A DNA stretch of 64,000 nt, taken from positions 7,857,001-7,921,000 of the forward strand of contig NZ_CP107964.1 in assembly GCF_041434935.1 (NCBI RefSeq). The letters run 5' to 3'. The number at the start of each line of letters is the position of its first letter. Within the stretch, counting starts at the first letter, position 1. The notes below the pieces were generated by a model. The model searched no databases and was not told where the DNA came from. It saw nothing but the letters and a program-made list of their open reading frames with translations. The position numbers were made by a program, and so were the translations under genes. The stretch is from Kitasatospora sp. NBC_00374 (GTDB lineage: Bacteria; Actinomycetota; Actinomycetes; Streptomycetales; Streptomycetaceae). This document shows positions 51,749 through 60,502 of the stretch, one piece after another.

Positions 51749-53596
51749 TCAGCCCTCGATGCGGTGCTGGGTCCAGAACGAGGTCAGGTCGGTGCCGGTG
51801 GCGGCCTGGGCTGCGGCCTTGAACTCGGCCGTGGTCGAGACGCCGTACCAGTGGGCCTGGGCGTAGTCGTGGAGCAGCTTGGTCATCGCGGTGTCACCGA
51901 TCAGGCGCCGGAGGTCGTGCAGCGCGCACTTGCCGTAGGTGTAGACGACGGTGGAGTAGCGGGAGGAGTGCGCGTCCCAGTACGCCATCGAGTTGGTGAT
52001 CTTCTCGGCGGAGGAGGACCAGGAGACGTTGTTCCAGCAGTTGCCGCCGGTGATGCCGAGGGCCAGGTCGGTGGCGTAGTCGGTGAACGACTCGTCCAGC
52101 CAGGGGCTGGTGTACTCGTCGTCGCCGACGATGCCGTAGAACCACTGGTGGCCGAGCTCGTGGGTGAGTGCGGTGGTGCTGACCAGGTCCAGGACGAATC
52201 CCGGGTACTCCATCCCGCCGAACCAGAAGTTGTTGTCCAGCACGGCGTCGACCTCCGTGTACGGGTAGGCGCCGAAGCGCCCGGCGTGCGCGTCGATGGC
52301 CGAGATCGAGGTGTTCAGCATCGACTGGGCGTTGGCGGAGCTGATCCCGCTCACCGAGTAGACGTTGACCTTCACCCCGGCCGGGGAGGTGCCGGAGATC
52401 CTGGTGAACGGCCCGGCGCCCCAGGCGAAGTCGCGGACCCTGCTCGCCGTCGCCTTGGTGACCGTGCGTCCCGAGCCGCCGGGGGTGTCCACCGAGGTGC
52501 CGGTGGCGGGCACGAGCAGGCTCGTCGGGTGGTCCAGCGTCACGGCGAAGTCGGCGGCCAGCGAGTAGAACGACTCGCCGTTGTTGGTGTAGGGGTCGAG
52601 GTGCCAGCCGGCGCCGTCCCGGACGGCGAGCAGCGGCAGGGCGTTGCCGATGAAGTTGAACGCCCCGTCATGGCCGAACCGGTCGGCGCCGCTCGGCACG
52701 CTGATGCCCAGGTCGAAGCCGATCGAGCCGCTCTGGCCCTGGGCCAGCGGCGCGGGCAGGGTGAGCTTGAGGGCGGTGCAGTTCACCGACAGCGCCGCCG
52801 CGGTGCCGCCGGTCACGTTGGTCACCGTGATGGGCGTGCTCGGGCAGCTGCCGTGGTAGTTGTCCCACAGCCGCAGGTAGACCTCGTTCAGCGCGGTGGG
52901 CGAGGCGTTGGTGAAGCTCACGCTCTCGTGCCCGGTCCAGGTGCCGCCCGCGGCGTCGCTGGTCAGGCTGACGGTGTAGGCGGGGGCGGCCGGCGTGCGG
53001 GTCGCGTCCGTGGTCGGCGGGTCGGGCGGGGTGGTGCCGCCCCCGGAGACGTCCAGGGCCAGGTCGTCCAGGACGAAACTGGTCTTCAGGCTGCTGTCCT
53101 CGACCCCGCTGAAGGCGAGGGCGACGGACTGGCCGGCGAAGGAGGAGACGTCGAAGGACTTCTGGACGTAGCCCGTCCTGGCGTCCAGGTTGGAGTACGT
53201 CGCGAGGGTGGTGCCGCCGATCTTGGCGGTCAGCTTGTCGTAGGCGGTCGAGGTGGTCGTCTCGGCGGTGTCGACGTGCAGCCAGAACGTCAGGGTGGCC
53301 TTGGAGCAGCCGGCCGGCAGGGTCACGGTCTGCGAGAGGCTGTCGGTGTGGGCCGAGCCGTACCCGTCCAGCCAGGCGAAGGAGGTGCCGGAGTGGGCGC
53401 TCTGGCCACCCCCGCCGGTGATCACGCCGCTCGACGAGGTCCAGGGTGAACTGCCGGACTCGAAGCCGCCGTTGGCGACGACCTGGGCAGCGGTGCAGTC
53501 CGCGGCGGCGGCGTTGTGGGGTGTCGCCAGGGTGGCCGCGCCGGCGGCCGCGACGAGCACGGCACCGGTGACGAGGGATATGAGCCTGCTTCTCAT
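51749..53596 (-). CDS. Secreted M1-family metallopeptidase with N-terminal carbohydrate-binding-like domain
   Basis: A 615-residue protein with a Sec signal peptide (cut near AAAAD, about residue 32). Residues about 35-185 form a beta-sandwich (VVANGGFESGSSPW start) of the kind used to bind carbohydrate or as a proprotein-like module. A Thr/Pro linker leads to an M1 peptidase domain: GMEYPG in place of GAMEN and HELGHQWF with His479, Glu480 and His483, then the third ligand Glu in WLDESFTDYA. M1 enzymes are mostly aminopeptidases. The added N-terminal domain suggests it is held at a polymer surface. Confidence 0.92.
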   Translation of the reverse strand: MRSRLISLVTGAVLVAAAGAATLATPHNAAAADCTAAQVVANGGFESGSSPWTSSSGVITGGGGQSAHSGTSFAWLDGYGSAHTDSLSQTVTLPAGCSKATLTFWLHVDTAETTTSTAYDKLTAKIGGTTLATYSNLDARTGYVQKSFDVSSFAGQSVALAFSGVEDSSLKTSFVLDDLALDVSGGGTTPPDPPTTDATRTPAAPAYTVSLTSDAAGGTWTGHESVSFTNASPTALNEVYLRLWDNYHGSCPSTPITVTNVTGGTAAALSVNCTALKLTLPAPLAQGQSGSIGFDLGISVPSGADRFGHDGAFNFIGNALPLLAVRDGAGWHLDPYTNNGESFYSLAADFAVTLDHPTSLLVPATGTSVDTPGGSGRTVTKATASRVRDFAWGAGPFTRISGTSPAGVKVNVYSVSGISSANAQSMLNTSISAIDAHAGRFGAYPYTEVDAVLDNNFWFGGMEYPGFVLDLVSTTALTHELGHQWFYGIVGDDEYTSPWLDESFTDYATDLALGITGGNCWNNVSWSSSAEKITNSMAYWDAHSSRYSTVVYTYGKCALHDLRRLIGDTAMTKLLHDYAQAHWYGVSTTAEFKAAAQAATGTDLTSFWTQHRIEG

Positions 53597-53843
53597 CGGG
53601 TCCTCTCCGGGGGTGTGGGGGTACGCCCGTCCCCGCCGGAGGCTGATGGTCCGTCGCCTTTCGGCCCGGACGGAGCATCAGGAAGCGTGGCAGCAAAGTG
53701 TCGTCATTGAAAGGGGCATGCCAGGTAAGGGGGCAGCCTTTGCCGAGCTTTGACCCGGGTCCGGACGTGTCCGTGCGCGACGGTGTCGTGCCACATCCGC
53801 CGCGCCGCGACCGCGGGTGGCTCCACCGGGTCCGGCGTCTCCC

Positions 53844-53867
53844 GCCGCAGGTGCTCGTACCTGCGGC
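53844..53867. terminator. Hairpin downstream of the second DinB gene
   Basis: GCCGCAGGT and ACCTGCGGC form a 9-bp stem with a 6-base loop, 24 bp beyond the stop of the minus-strand DinB gene. Confidence 0.55.
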
Positions 53868-53890
53868 GATCAGGGCTTGTCGCAGCAGCC

Positions 53891-54403
53891 TCAGCGCCGC
53901 CGCCGCACCATCCCGTGCACGAACGCGGCCTGCCCGGCATGCTGCAGGTCGTCCGAGACCACGCTCACCAGCCGGACGCCCAGGGTCACGGGCGGGTCCC
54001 AGCCCTCGTCCACCACCCGGTTCAGCGCCGTGCTGCCCAGGCCCGCCAGATAGCCGACGGTGTTCGCGTGCACCGCGTCGTGGTAGCCGGTGAGCAGCTT
54101 CGGGGAGCCGACCCGGACGGCCGCCACCTGCTCGCGGGAGTGCCCGTACCCGGTGGAGGTCGCCGGGAACGGCAGGTCGAAGCGGTCGGCCCAGCCCGCG
54201 GCGGTCCAGATCTGCTCGGTGCCGGCCGCGTCGGCGAGGTGGTCGTCCTGGATCCGGGTCAGGTGCCAGACCAGCCAGGCGACCGAGTTGGCGTCCGGAT
54301 CGATCCGCACGGCCAGCTCCTCGGCGGTCAGGCCCGCGACGGCCTCGTGCACGGTCTCCCGGATCCGGTCGAACGCGTCGACCAGGATGTCCGCGCTCCT
54401 CAT
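53891..54403 (-). CDS. DinB-family protein
   Basis: A 170-residue helical protein of the DinB_2/mycothiol S-transferase type. The three metal His candidates are in VWHLTRIQDDHL (helix 2) and DDLQHAGQAAFVHGM (helix 4). Members of this family use mycothiol in xenobiotic detoxification in actinobacteria, but no substrate can be given. It is separated by about 70 bp from the start of the phosphatase gene cluster downstream. Confidence 0.85.
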   Translation of the reverse strand: MRSADILVDAFDRIRETVHEAVAGLTAEELAVRIDPDANSVAWLVWHLTRIQDDHLADAAGTEQIWTAAGWADRFDLPFPATSTGYGHSREQVAAVRVGSPKLLTGYHDAVHANTVGYLAGLGSTALNRVVDEGWDPPVTLGVRLVSVVSDDLQHAGQAAFVHGMVRRRR

Positions 54404-54472
54404 GCCCGACTCCTCGGCTGCTGCGGCGACAGGACCCTTCCAGTGTGCGCGCGCGTCCTGCGGACGGCAGGG

Positions 54473-57229
54473 TCACGGCAGGTGCTGCTCCGCCCAGATG
54501 ACCTTGCCCTCCGCCGTGTACCGGGTGCCCCAGCGCTCGGCGAACTGGGCGACCAGGAACAGCCCTCGCCCGCCCTCGTCGGTGCTCGCCGCGTACTTCA
54601 GGTGCGGCGAGGTGCTGCTGCCGTCGGACACCTCGCAGATCAGGGTGCGCTCATGGATCAGCCGGACCCGGATCGGGGTCAGGCCGTAGCGGATCGCGTT
54701 GGTGATCAGCTCGCTCAGGATCAGTTCGGTGGTGAAGGAGAGCTCGTCCAGCCCCCACTCGTCGAGTCGGCGGGTCACCCCGGCGCGGATCTCACGGACC
54801 GCGGCCGGGTCCGCGGGCACCTCCCACTCGGCCACCCGGTCGGGCGGCAGGGCGTGGGTCCGGGCGACCAGCAGGGCGATGTCGTCGGTGGGGCGGTCGG
54901 GCAGCAGCGTGGCCAGCACGTCCGCGCAGGTCTGCTCCGGCGTGCGGTCGGTGCCGGCGAGCGCGGTGCGCAGCCGCTCCAGGCCGACGTCGATGTCCCG
55001 GTCGCGGTCCTCGACCAGCCCGTCGGTGTAGAGCACCAGCTTGCTGCCCTCGGCCAGGTCCAGTTCGGCGGTCTCGAAGGGCAGGCCGACCAGGCCGAGC
55101 GGCGGTCCGGCCGGGACCTCGGGGAAGTACACGGTGCCGTCCGGGCGGACGACGGCGGGCAGCAGGTGGCCGGCCCGGGCCACGGTGCAGCGCAGCGACA
55201 CCGGGTCGTAGATCGCGTACAGGCAGGTGGCGCCGGTGATCGGTGCCTCCTCGCCGCTGGCCTGTTCCTGGTCGATCCGGTTCACCAGGTCGTCCATCAG
55301 ACCGAGCAGCTCGTCGGGCGGCAGGTCGAGCGACGAGAAGTTGTGCACCGCCGTCCGCAGCCGGCCCATGGTGGCGGCCGCGTGCACGCCGTGGCCGACC
55401 ACGTCGCCGACGACCAGGGCGACCCGGGTGCCGGGCAGCGGGATCACGTCGAACCAGTCGCCGCCGACCCCGGCCTGCGCGGGCAGGTAGCGGTGCGCCA
55501 CGTCGAGCGCGTCCTGTTCGGGCAGGCCGCCGGGCAGCAGACTGTGCTGCAGGGTGACGGCCATGGCGTGCTCGCGGGTGAACCGGCGGGCGTTGTCGAT
55601 GCAGACGGCCGCGCGGGCCACCAGCTCCTCGCCGAGCCAGACGTCGTCCTCGTCGAACGGCGCGGGCCGCTCGGAGCGCCAGAAGGTGGCGACGCCCAGC
55701 ACGACGCCACGGGCCCGCAGCGGTACCGCCAGCGACGCGTGGACGCCCTGCCCGCGGACCTGCCCGACCCGCTGGGCGTCGTGGTCCATCCAGGCCGACA
55801 GGGCCTCCGTCAGGTCGGACTCGGCCACCGGACGGCCGCTCTCCATGCTGCGGGCGCGCGGCGTGCCGGGGATCATGGGGACGTCCTCGCCCACCGGGTA
55901 GAACGGGGGGTCGGCGTGGATGCCGCTCAGTCCGGACCGGCGCAGCTTGGCGGCGTGGCCGGGCTCCTCGCCGCGCAGGACGGGCTCGGCGAGGTCGACC
56001 GTGACGTAGTCGGCGAAGCCCGGAACGGCGGCCTCGGCCAGCTCCTGCGCGGTGCGGACCACGTCCAGCGTGGTGCCGATCGCGATGCCCGCGTCGTAGA
56101 GCAGCTTGAGCCGGCGACGGGCCAGGTCGGCCTTGCCGGACAGGGCCTGCAGCTCGGTCGAGTCGCGCAGGGTGGCCACCAGGCCGGGCGGGCCGCCGTG
56201 GCGGTCGGTGGGGCGGGTGTTGACGGCCAGCAGGAGGTCACCGGAGGCCAGCAGCTCGTCGGTCACCGGCCGCCCGGAGTCGAGCAGCTCGACCACCTGG
56301 CGGTCCAGACCGAGTTCGCCGATGTGCCGCCCCTCGGCGTCCGGCGGCAGCCCGAGCAGGCGGCCGGCCTCGTCGTTGGCGAGCAGCAGCCGGCCCTCCC
56401 CGTCCATGATCAGGACGCCCTCGCGGACCGAGTGCAGCACCGCGTCGTGGTGCTCGTACATCCTGGTCATCGCGGTCGGGCCGAGCCCGCGGGTCTGCCG
56501 TCTGAGTCTTCGGCTGACCAGGGCGGCGCCCCCGGTGGCCAGGACCAGGGCGGCCGCCGCGCTGCCCAGCAGGACCGGCAGCTGCTGCTGCGCGGTGTCG
56601 GCGACCCGGCTGGTCCTGATACCAGCCGAGACCATCCCGACCACCGTGCCGTCACGGTCGGTGACCGGGACGACGGCCTGCACCAGGTGGCCGATGGTGC
56701 CGTCGACCTCCTCGGTGATCGACTGCCCGGCGAGCGCGGGCGCGGTGGTGCCGACGAACTTCTTGCCGATCCGGTCGGGCATCGGGTGGGTGTAGCGGAT
56801 GCTGTTGGTGTCCAGCACCACGATGAAGTCGACCCCGGCCTTCATCCGGGCCGCCTCGGCGCTCGGCTGCAGGATCGCCGTCGGGTCGGGCGACTTCAGC
56901 GCGGCGACGATGCCGGGGGAGTTGGCGTAGGTCTCGGCCACCGCGAGCGAGCGGTTGCGAGCCTCGGTCGCGGTGTCGTGGCGGGCCTGCAGTACGGTCT
57001 CCACCCCGACGGCGAGCACCAGCAGCAGGACGATGACGACCTGCAGGACGAAGACCTGCCCGGCGACACTGCGCGTGCCGAGCGAGGACCAGCGGCGCCG
57101 CTTCGGCCGCGGCTGCCCGTGCCGGCCGTGTCGGCGCTCCGGTTCGGGGCGCTCACGCCGGTCCTGCGGGCGCCGACCGGTGGATTCGGGGGCCGACGGA
57201 GCCCGGGACCGACCCGGAATTCGGGCCAT
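54473..57229 (-). CDS. Membrane sensor phosphatase: Cache-PAS-GAF-PP2C-HATPase
   Basis: A 918-residue sensor. Transmembrane segments (about 58-80 and 215-235) enclose an extracellular Cache-like ligand domain (SIRYTHPMPDRIGKKFVG), as in citrate/malate sensor kinases (DcuS/CitA type). Inside are PAS (about 250-350), GAF (about 370-540), SpoIIE-type PP2C (about 560-780; GVGGDWFDVIPLPG, VVGDVVGHGVHAAA) and an anti-sigma-type ATPase domain (about 795-915; LILSELITNAIRYG, DEGGRGLFLVAQFAE). A phosphatase replaces the kinase output. The ATG at 57229 has no strong ribosome-binding site in view. The ligand is unknown but the sensor fold suggests a small organic acid. Confidence 0.93.
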   Translation of the reverse strand: MARIPGRSRAPSAPESTGRRPQDRRERPEPERRHGRHGQPRPKRRRWSSLGTRSVAGQVFVLQVVIVLLLVLAVGVETVLQARHDTATEARNRSLAVAETYANSPGIVAALKSPDPTAILQPSAEAARMKAGVDFIVVLDTNSIRYTHPMPDRIGKKFVGTTAPALAGQSITEEVDGTIGHLVQAVVPVTDRDGTVVGMVSAGIRTSRVADTAQQQLPVLLGSAAAALVLATGGAALVSRRLRRQTRGLGPTAMTRMYEHHDAVLHSVREGVLIMDGEGRLLLANDEAGRLLGLPPDAEGRHIGELGLDRQVVELLDSGRPVTDELLASGDLLLAVNTRPTDRHGGPPGLVATLRDSTELQALSGKADLARRRLKLLYDAGIAIGTTLDVVRTAQELAEAAVPGFADYVTVDLAEPVLRGEEPGHAAKLRRSGLSGIHADPPFYPVGEDVPMIPGTPRARSMESGRPVAESDLTEALSAWMDHDAQRVGQVRGQGVHASLAVPLRARGVVLGVATFWRSERPAPFDEDDVWLGEELVARAAVCIDNARRFTREHAMAVTLQHSLLPGGLPEQDALDVAHRYLPAQAGVGGDWFDVIPLPGTRVALVVGDVVGHGVHAAATMGRLRTAVHNFSSLDLPPDELLGLMDDLVNRIDQEQASGEEAPITGATCLYAIYDPVSLRCTVARAGHLLPAVVRPDGTVYFPEVPAGPPLGLVGLPFETAELDLAEGSKLVLYTDGLVEDRDRDIDVGLERLRTALAGTDRTPEQTCADVLATLLPDRPTDDIALLVARTHALPPDRVAEWEVPADPAAVREIRAGVTRRLDEWGLDELSFTTELILSELITNAIRYGLTPIRVRLIHERTLICEVSDGSSTSPHLKYAASTDEGGRGLFLVAQFAERWGTRYTAEGKVIWAEQHLP

Positions 57230-57393
57230 ATGCCCATGTGTACCCCTCCTGGTCCCCGGAGGCCAAGAGGTCGGGCTCCCGGACCGGGCCCGTGCCGCTT
57301 CGGACGGGGTCGGTCCGACGACGGATTGTCAGTGCCGGAACCTAGAATGAGACCTGTCAGCGAGTGCTCCACCAACGCACTGGGAGGTCGCCG

Positions 57394-57714
57394 ATGTCCG
57401 TCGCCGCGCTCACGCAGCAGGCCCCGAGGAACCGCACGTCGAAGTCCGTTTCACGTCCCGTCCGCCGCACCCGCCACGCGGGTCCGCCGGCCGTCCGGCC
57501 GCTGCCGGCCGGGCTGCCGCGCGCCTGGTACGTCGAGCACAACCGCCGTCTGAAGGCCATGCGCCTGGCGGTCGTCCTGCTCGACTCCGGTGTCTACGGC
57601 CCGCAGCAGGCGACCAACCGGCGGATCCGTTCGCTGGCCGTCCGGCTGGGGATCCACAAGCCGTCCGCCGCCACCTGCCGGATGGTCAGGTCCTTCCTGC
57701 ACCAGGAGCACTGA
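57394..57714 (+). CDS. Basic hypothetical protein
   Basis: A 106-residue protein starting at ATG 57394, 7 bases after GGGAGG. It is rich in Arg and has a helical C-terminus (NRRLKAMRLAVVLLDSGVYG, then TNRRIRSLAVRLGIHKPSAATCRMVRSFL) with the spacing of a small helix-turn-helix. I do not know the family, but DNA binding is possible. A -10-like TAGAAT lies at 57343-57348. It ends just before a 21-bp-stem terminator. Confidence 0.65.
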   Translation: MSVAALTQQAPRNRTSKSVSRPVRRTRHAGPPAVRPLPAGLPRAWYVEHNRRLKAMRLAVVLLDSGVYGPQQATNRRIRSLAVRLGIHKPSAATCRMVRSFLHQEH

Positions 57715-57719
57715 GCCGG

Positions 57720-57766
57720 GTCCGCCCCGGCGGCCGCCGCGCACTGCGGCGGCCGCCGGGGCGGAC
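57720..57766. terminator. 21-bp perfect hairpin between convergent genes
   Basis: Positions 57720-57740 and 57746-57766 are exactly complementary around a GCACT loop. It is the strongest hairpin seen in the window and is placed to end both convergent transcripts. Confidence 0.75.
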
Positions 57767-57793
57767 GCCCGGGACGGCGGCGCCGAGAGCGTG

Positions 57794-59947
57794 TCAGCCG
57801 GGCCGGACGGCGGGTGGCCGGTGGCCGTCCCGGGGCAGCGAGAACTCGCACCAGACGCTCTTGCCGGTGCCGCGCGGCTCGACGCCCCAGGCCGCCGACA
57901 GGGCGTCGACCAGCAGCAGGCCGCGGCCCGAGGTGGCCGTCTCGCCCGGCGCCCGGCGGTGCGGCAGCTCGCTGGAGTGGTCCTGGATCTCCAGCCGGAT
58001 CCGGCGCACCGGCCGGGTCAGCAGCTCGACGGTGAGCTTGGCGCCACCGTCGGTGTGCACCAGCGCGTTGGTGAGCAGTTCGTCGGCGGCGAGCTCGATG
58101 TCGGGGATCAGCCCGGCCGCTCCCCAGGCGGCGAGCGACCGGCGCAGCATCGTCCGCGTCTCCACCAGGCCCTCCGGGTCCGCCTGGTGGACGTGCTGGA
58201 CCATCTGCCGTTCGGCGTGTGCCCCGGGTACGGCGGCGCGGCGCAGCAGGAGCAGCGCCATGTCGTCGTCCTGGGCCGTTCCGGCGAGCAGTTCGGTGCA
58301 CAGGTGGTCGGCCAGTTTCTCCAGGTCGGGCGGCCCGGAGTGGACGGCCGCGGCGAGTGCTTCGAGCCCTTCGGAGATGTCCTGCCCGCGGTGTTCGACC
58401 AGCCCGTCGGTACACATCAGCAGGGTGTCGGAGGGGTTGAGGTCGAGCCGGGTCTCCGGGTACTGGTCGCGGCCCAGCACGGTGGCCACGCCGAGCGGCA
58501 GTCCGCCGCGCACCGCGGGCCAGCTGGCGCGGCCGCTGCTGTGCCGGATCAGCGGTTCGAGGTGGCCGGCCCGGACCAGCCGCAGGGAGCCGGTCTCCAG
58601 GTCGGCCTCGACGTAGATGCAGGTGGCGGACCGCTCGGTGTCCAGGTCGGCGAGGAAGCGCGAGACCCGGGCCACCACCGTCGCCGGGGTGTGCCCCTCG
58701 GCGGCGTACGCCCGCAGTGCGATCCGCAGCTGGCCCATGATGGCGGCGGCGTGGCTGTCGTGGCCCTCGACGTCGCCGACCACCACGGCGATCCGGCGGC
58801 GCGGCAGGGGCACCACGTCGTACCAGTCGCCGCCGACCTCCCGCCCGGTCCGGCCGGCCCGGTAGCGGGCGGCGACCGTACCGCCGCCGATCTTCGGCAG
58901 CCGCCGCGGCAGCATGGTGTTCTGCAGGGTGGTGGCGAACTCCCGCTCCTGGTCGAAGAGCATCGCGCGCTGCAGGGACTGGGCGACGGCGCTGCCCAGG
59001 GCGATGCAGATGTTGCGGTCCTCGGTGCTGAACCGGCGGCGGTCCCCGTAGTACAGCCCGAGCGCGCCGATCGACCGGGCCTGGGCCGCCAGCGGCAGGA
59101 AGGCGGCGGCCCGGATCCCCATCTGCTCCACGTACGGCAGCAGCCTGGGGTAGCGGGTGATCAGCTCCTCCTCGTTGCCGATGAACTGCGGCCGGCGGCT
59201 GCGCGCGGCCTCGGCGAGGCCGAGGCGGTCCTCCAGCCGGGTCACCGAGAGGTCGTCCAGGGCCCTCAGCTCGGCGGAGGGCTGCCGGGTGACGGCGACC
59301 AGGCGCAGGATGTCGCCGTCCACCAGGCCGAGCGCCAGCCCGTCGGCGCCGAACCGGCGCAGGCCCTCGCTGTCGGTCAGCACATTGGTGACGTCCCGGA
59401 CGGTCAGGGCCCGGGCGAGCGCCTCGGTGGTGTTGCGGACGGAGTCGGTCTGGCGGCGGCGGTCCGCCGCGAGGGTGCGCATGGCGGCGGCGTGGGCCAG
59501 CTCCTCCTCGGCGTCCCGGACGATGCCGACGACCCGGTACGGGCGGGCCTGCGGGTCGCGCAGGATGCGGCCCTGGGTGTGGGCCCAGCACAGGGTGCCG
59601 TCCCGCCGGATCAGCCGGAAGTACGCGGCGAAGGTGAGCTCGCCCTCGCGCATCGCGCGGGCGACCGCCTCGTTCAGGCGGGCGCTGTCCTCGGCGGGCA
59701 CCCGGGCGGCCAGCGAGGAGGGCCGGCCGTCGAACTCGTCCGGGCCGAGGTCGAACAGTCTGAGGCCGATCTCGTCCAGGTGGTAGCGGCCGGTTTCGAG
59801 ATCCCAGTCGAAGCTGCCCATGCCGTTCAGCGCGAGCCGGTCGTTGGCGGCGGTCGGCGTCCCCTCGGCCGGTTCGGTCGGGGCGGGTGCGGAGAGAGTG
59901 GTCCGGGGGTCGTAGCGGCCCCGGGATGCTGCGGTACGTTCCGCCAT
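57794..59947 (-). CDS. PAS-GAF-PP2C phosphatase with C-terminal HATPase domain
   Basis: A 717-residue cytoplasmic signalling protein. PAS (about 35-150; GMGSFDWDLETGRYHLDEIG and the W in CWAHTQGRIL), GAF (about 165-325), SpoIIE-type PP2C (about 345-550; EVGGDWYDVVPLP, VVGDVEGHDSHAAA, MCTDGLVEHRG) and an anti-sigma-type ATPase (about 575-700; IELAADELLTNALVH, GRGLLLVDALS). ATG 59947 follows GGGGAG. In the phosphatase the usual GHG is GHD. No membrane segment is present. It is the third phosphatase of this type in 23 kb. Confidence 0.92.
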   Translation of the reverse strand: MAERTAASRGRYDPRTTLSAPAPTEPAEGTPTAANDRLALNGMGSFDWDLETGRYHLDEIGLRLFDLGPDEFDGRPSSLAARVPAEDSARLNEAVARAMREGELTFAAYFRLIRRDGTLCWAHTQGRILRDPQARPYRVVGIVRDAEEELAHAAAMRTLAADRRRQTDSVRNTTEALARALTVRDVTNVLTDSEGLRRFGADGLALGLVDGDILRLVAVTRQPSAELRALDDLSVTRLEDRLGLAEAARSRRPQFIGNEEELITRYPRLLPYVEQMGIRAAAFLPLAAQARSIGALGLYYGDRRRFSTEDRNICIALGSAVAQSLQRAMLFDQEREFATTLQNTMLPRRLPKIGGGTVAARYRAGRTGREVGGDWYDVVPLPRRRIAVVVGDVEGHDSHAAAIMGQLRIALRAYAAEGHTPATVVARVSRFLADLDTERSATCIYVEADLETGSLRLVRAGHLEPLIRHSSGRASWPAVRGGLPLGVATVLGRDQYPETRLDLNPSDTLLMCTDGLVEHRGQDISEGLEALAAAVHSGPPDLEKLADHLCTELLAGTAQDDDMALLLLRRAAVPGAHAERQMVQHVHQADPEGLVETRTMLRRSLAAWGAAGLIPDIELAADELLTNALVHTDGGAKLTVELLTRPVRRIRLEIQDHSSELPHRRAPGETATSGRGLLLVDALSAAWGVEPRGTGKSVWCEFSLPRDGHRPPAVRPG

Positions 59948-60181
59948 GGCGGCTCCCCGGGGATGGTGACGCGGGCCCCGGACCGGTGGGGTGGTTCCGT
60001 GGCCGTTCGCCACGCCGCGCGGCCGGTCCTGATCACTGGGAAAAGCCCGGCCAGTCTATCCAGCGGGCCGGGGCGGCGCATGGCTGTCCCGTCGGGGTGT
60101 CGGCGGCCGGACGTGGGCGGGCTCCGCCGCCGGCCCGGTGAGGGAGCGGAGCCCGCGCGGTCGCGGAGTGTCGGCGGCGGG

Positions 60182-60379
60182 CTACCGCGTGCGGCGCCAG
60201 CCCCAGTAACCGGGCTGGGAGTCGGGCCGGTCGTCGGGCCGGCTGTCGGCCGGGGCGTCGGCCCGGCAGCAGGCCCGGGGACAGTCGAACGCGCTCGCCG
60301 CGTCCGGGTCCTGCTCGGGGTCGGTGACGAAGGTGGTGCTGGTGGAGATCCGCCGGTGGCCGGCCTGCTGTTCGTCCAC
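60182..60379 (-). CDS. Small hydrophilic ORF with a CPRACC motif
   Basis: A possible 65-residue protein from GTG 60379. It has a Thr/Ser-rich start (RRISTSTTFVTDPEQDPDAA), a cysteine cluster (DCPRACCRADAP) and an Asp/Arg/Pro-rich tail ending GYWGWRRTR. The composition differs from shadow frames around it. The ribosome-binding region (CGAGGACGGG) is weak. It could be a small regulatory or precursor peptide, but there are no modifying enzymes beside it. Treat as a hypothesis. Confidence 0.4.
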   Translation of the reverse strand: MDEQQAGHRRISTSTTFVTDPEQDPDAASAFDCPRACCRADAPADSRPDDRPDSQPGYWGWRRTR

Positions 60380-60409
60380 GGATGGTCCCGTCCTCGGGTC
60401 GGAAGCTGC

Positions 60410-60432
60410 CCCTGCTGGCAGGGGCTGACACT
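60410..60432 (-). promoter_or_regulatory. Leader hairpin upstream of the small ORF
   Basis: GCCCCTG and CAGGGGC form a hairpin around CCAG, about 30 bases before the GTG of the CPRACC ORF on the minus strand. A -10-like TACAGT lies just upstream. Confidence 0.35.
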
Positions 60433-60502
60433 ACCTACTGTAGCCGAACGTGTACATGCCGGAATGTCGCCCGCCGTCCGCCGGTACCGCCGGGACCGGC
60501 GT

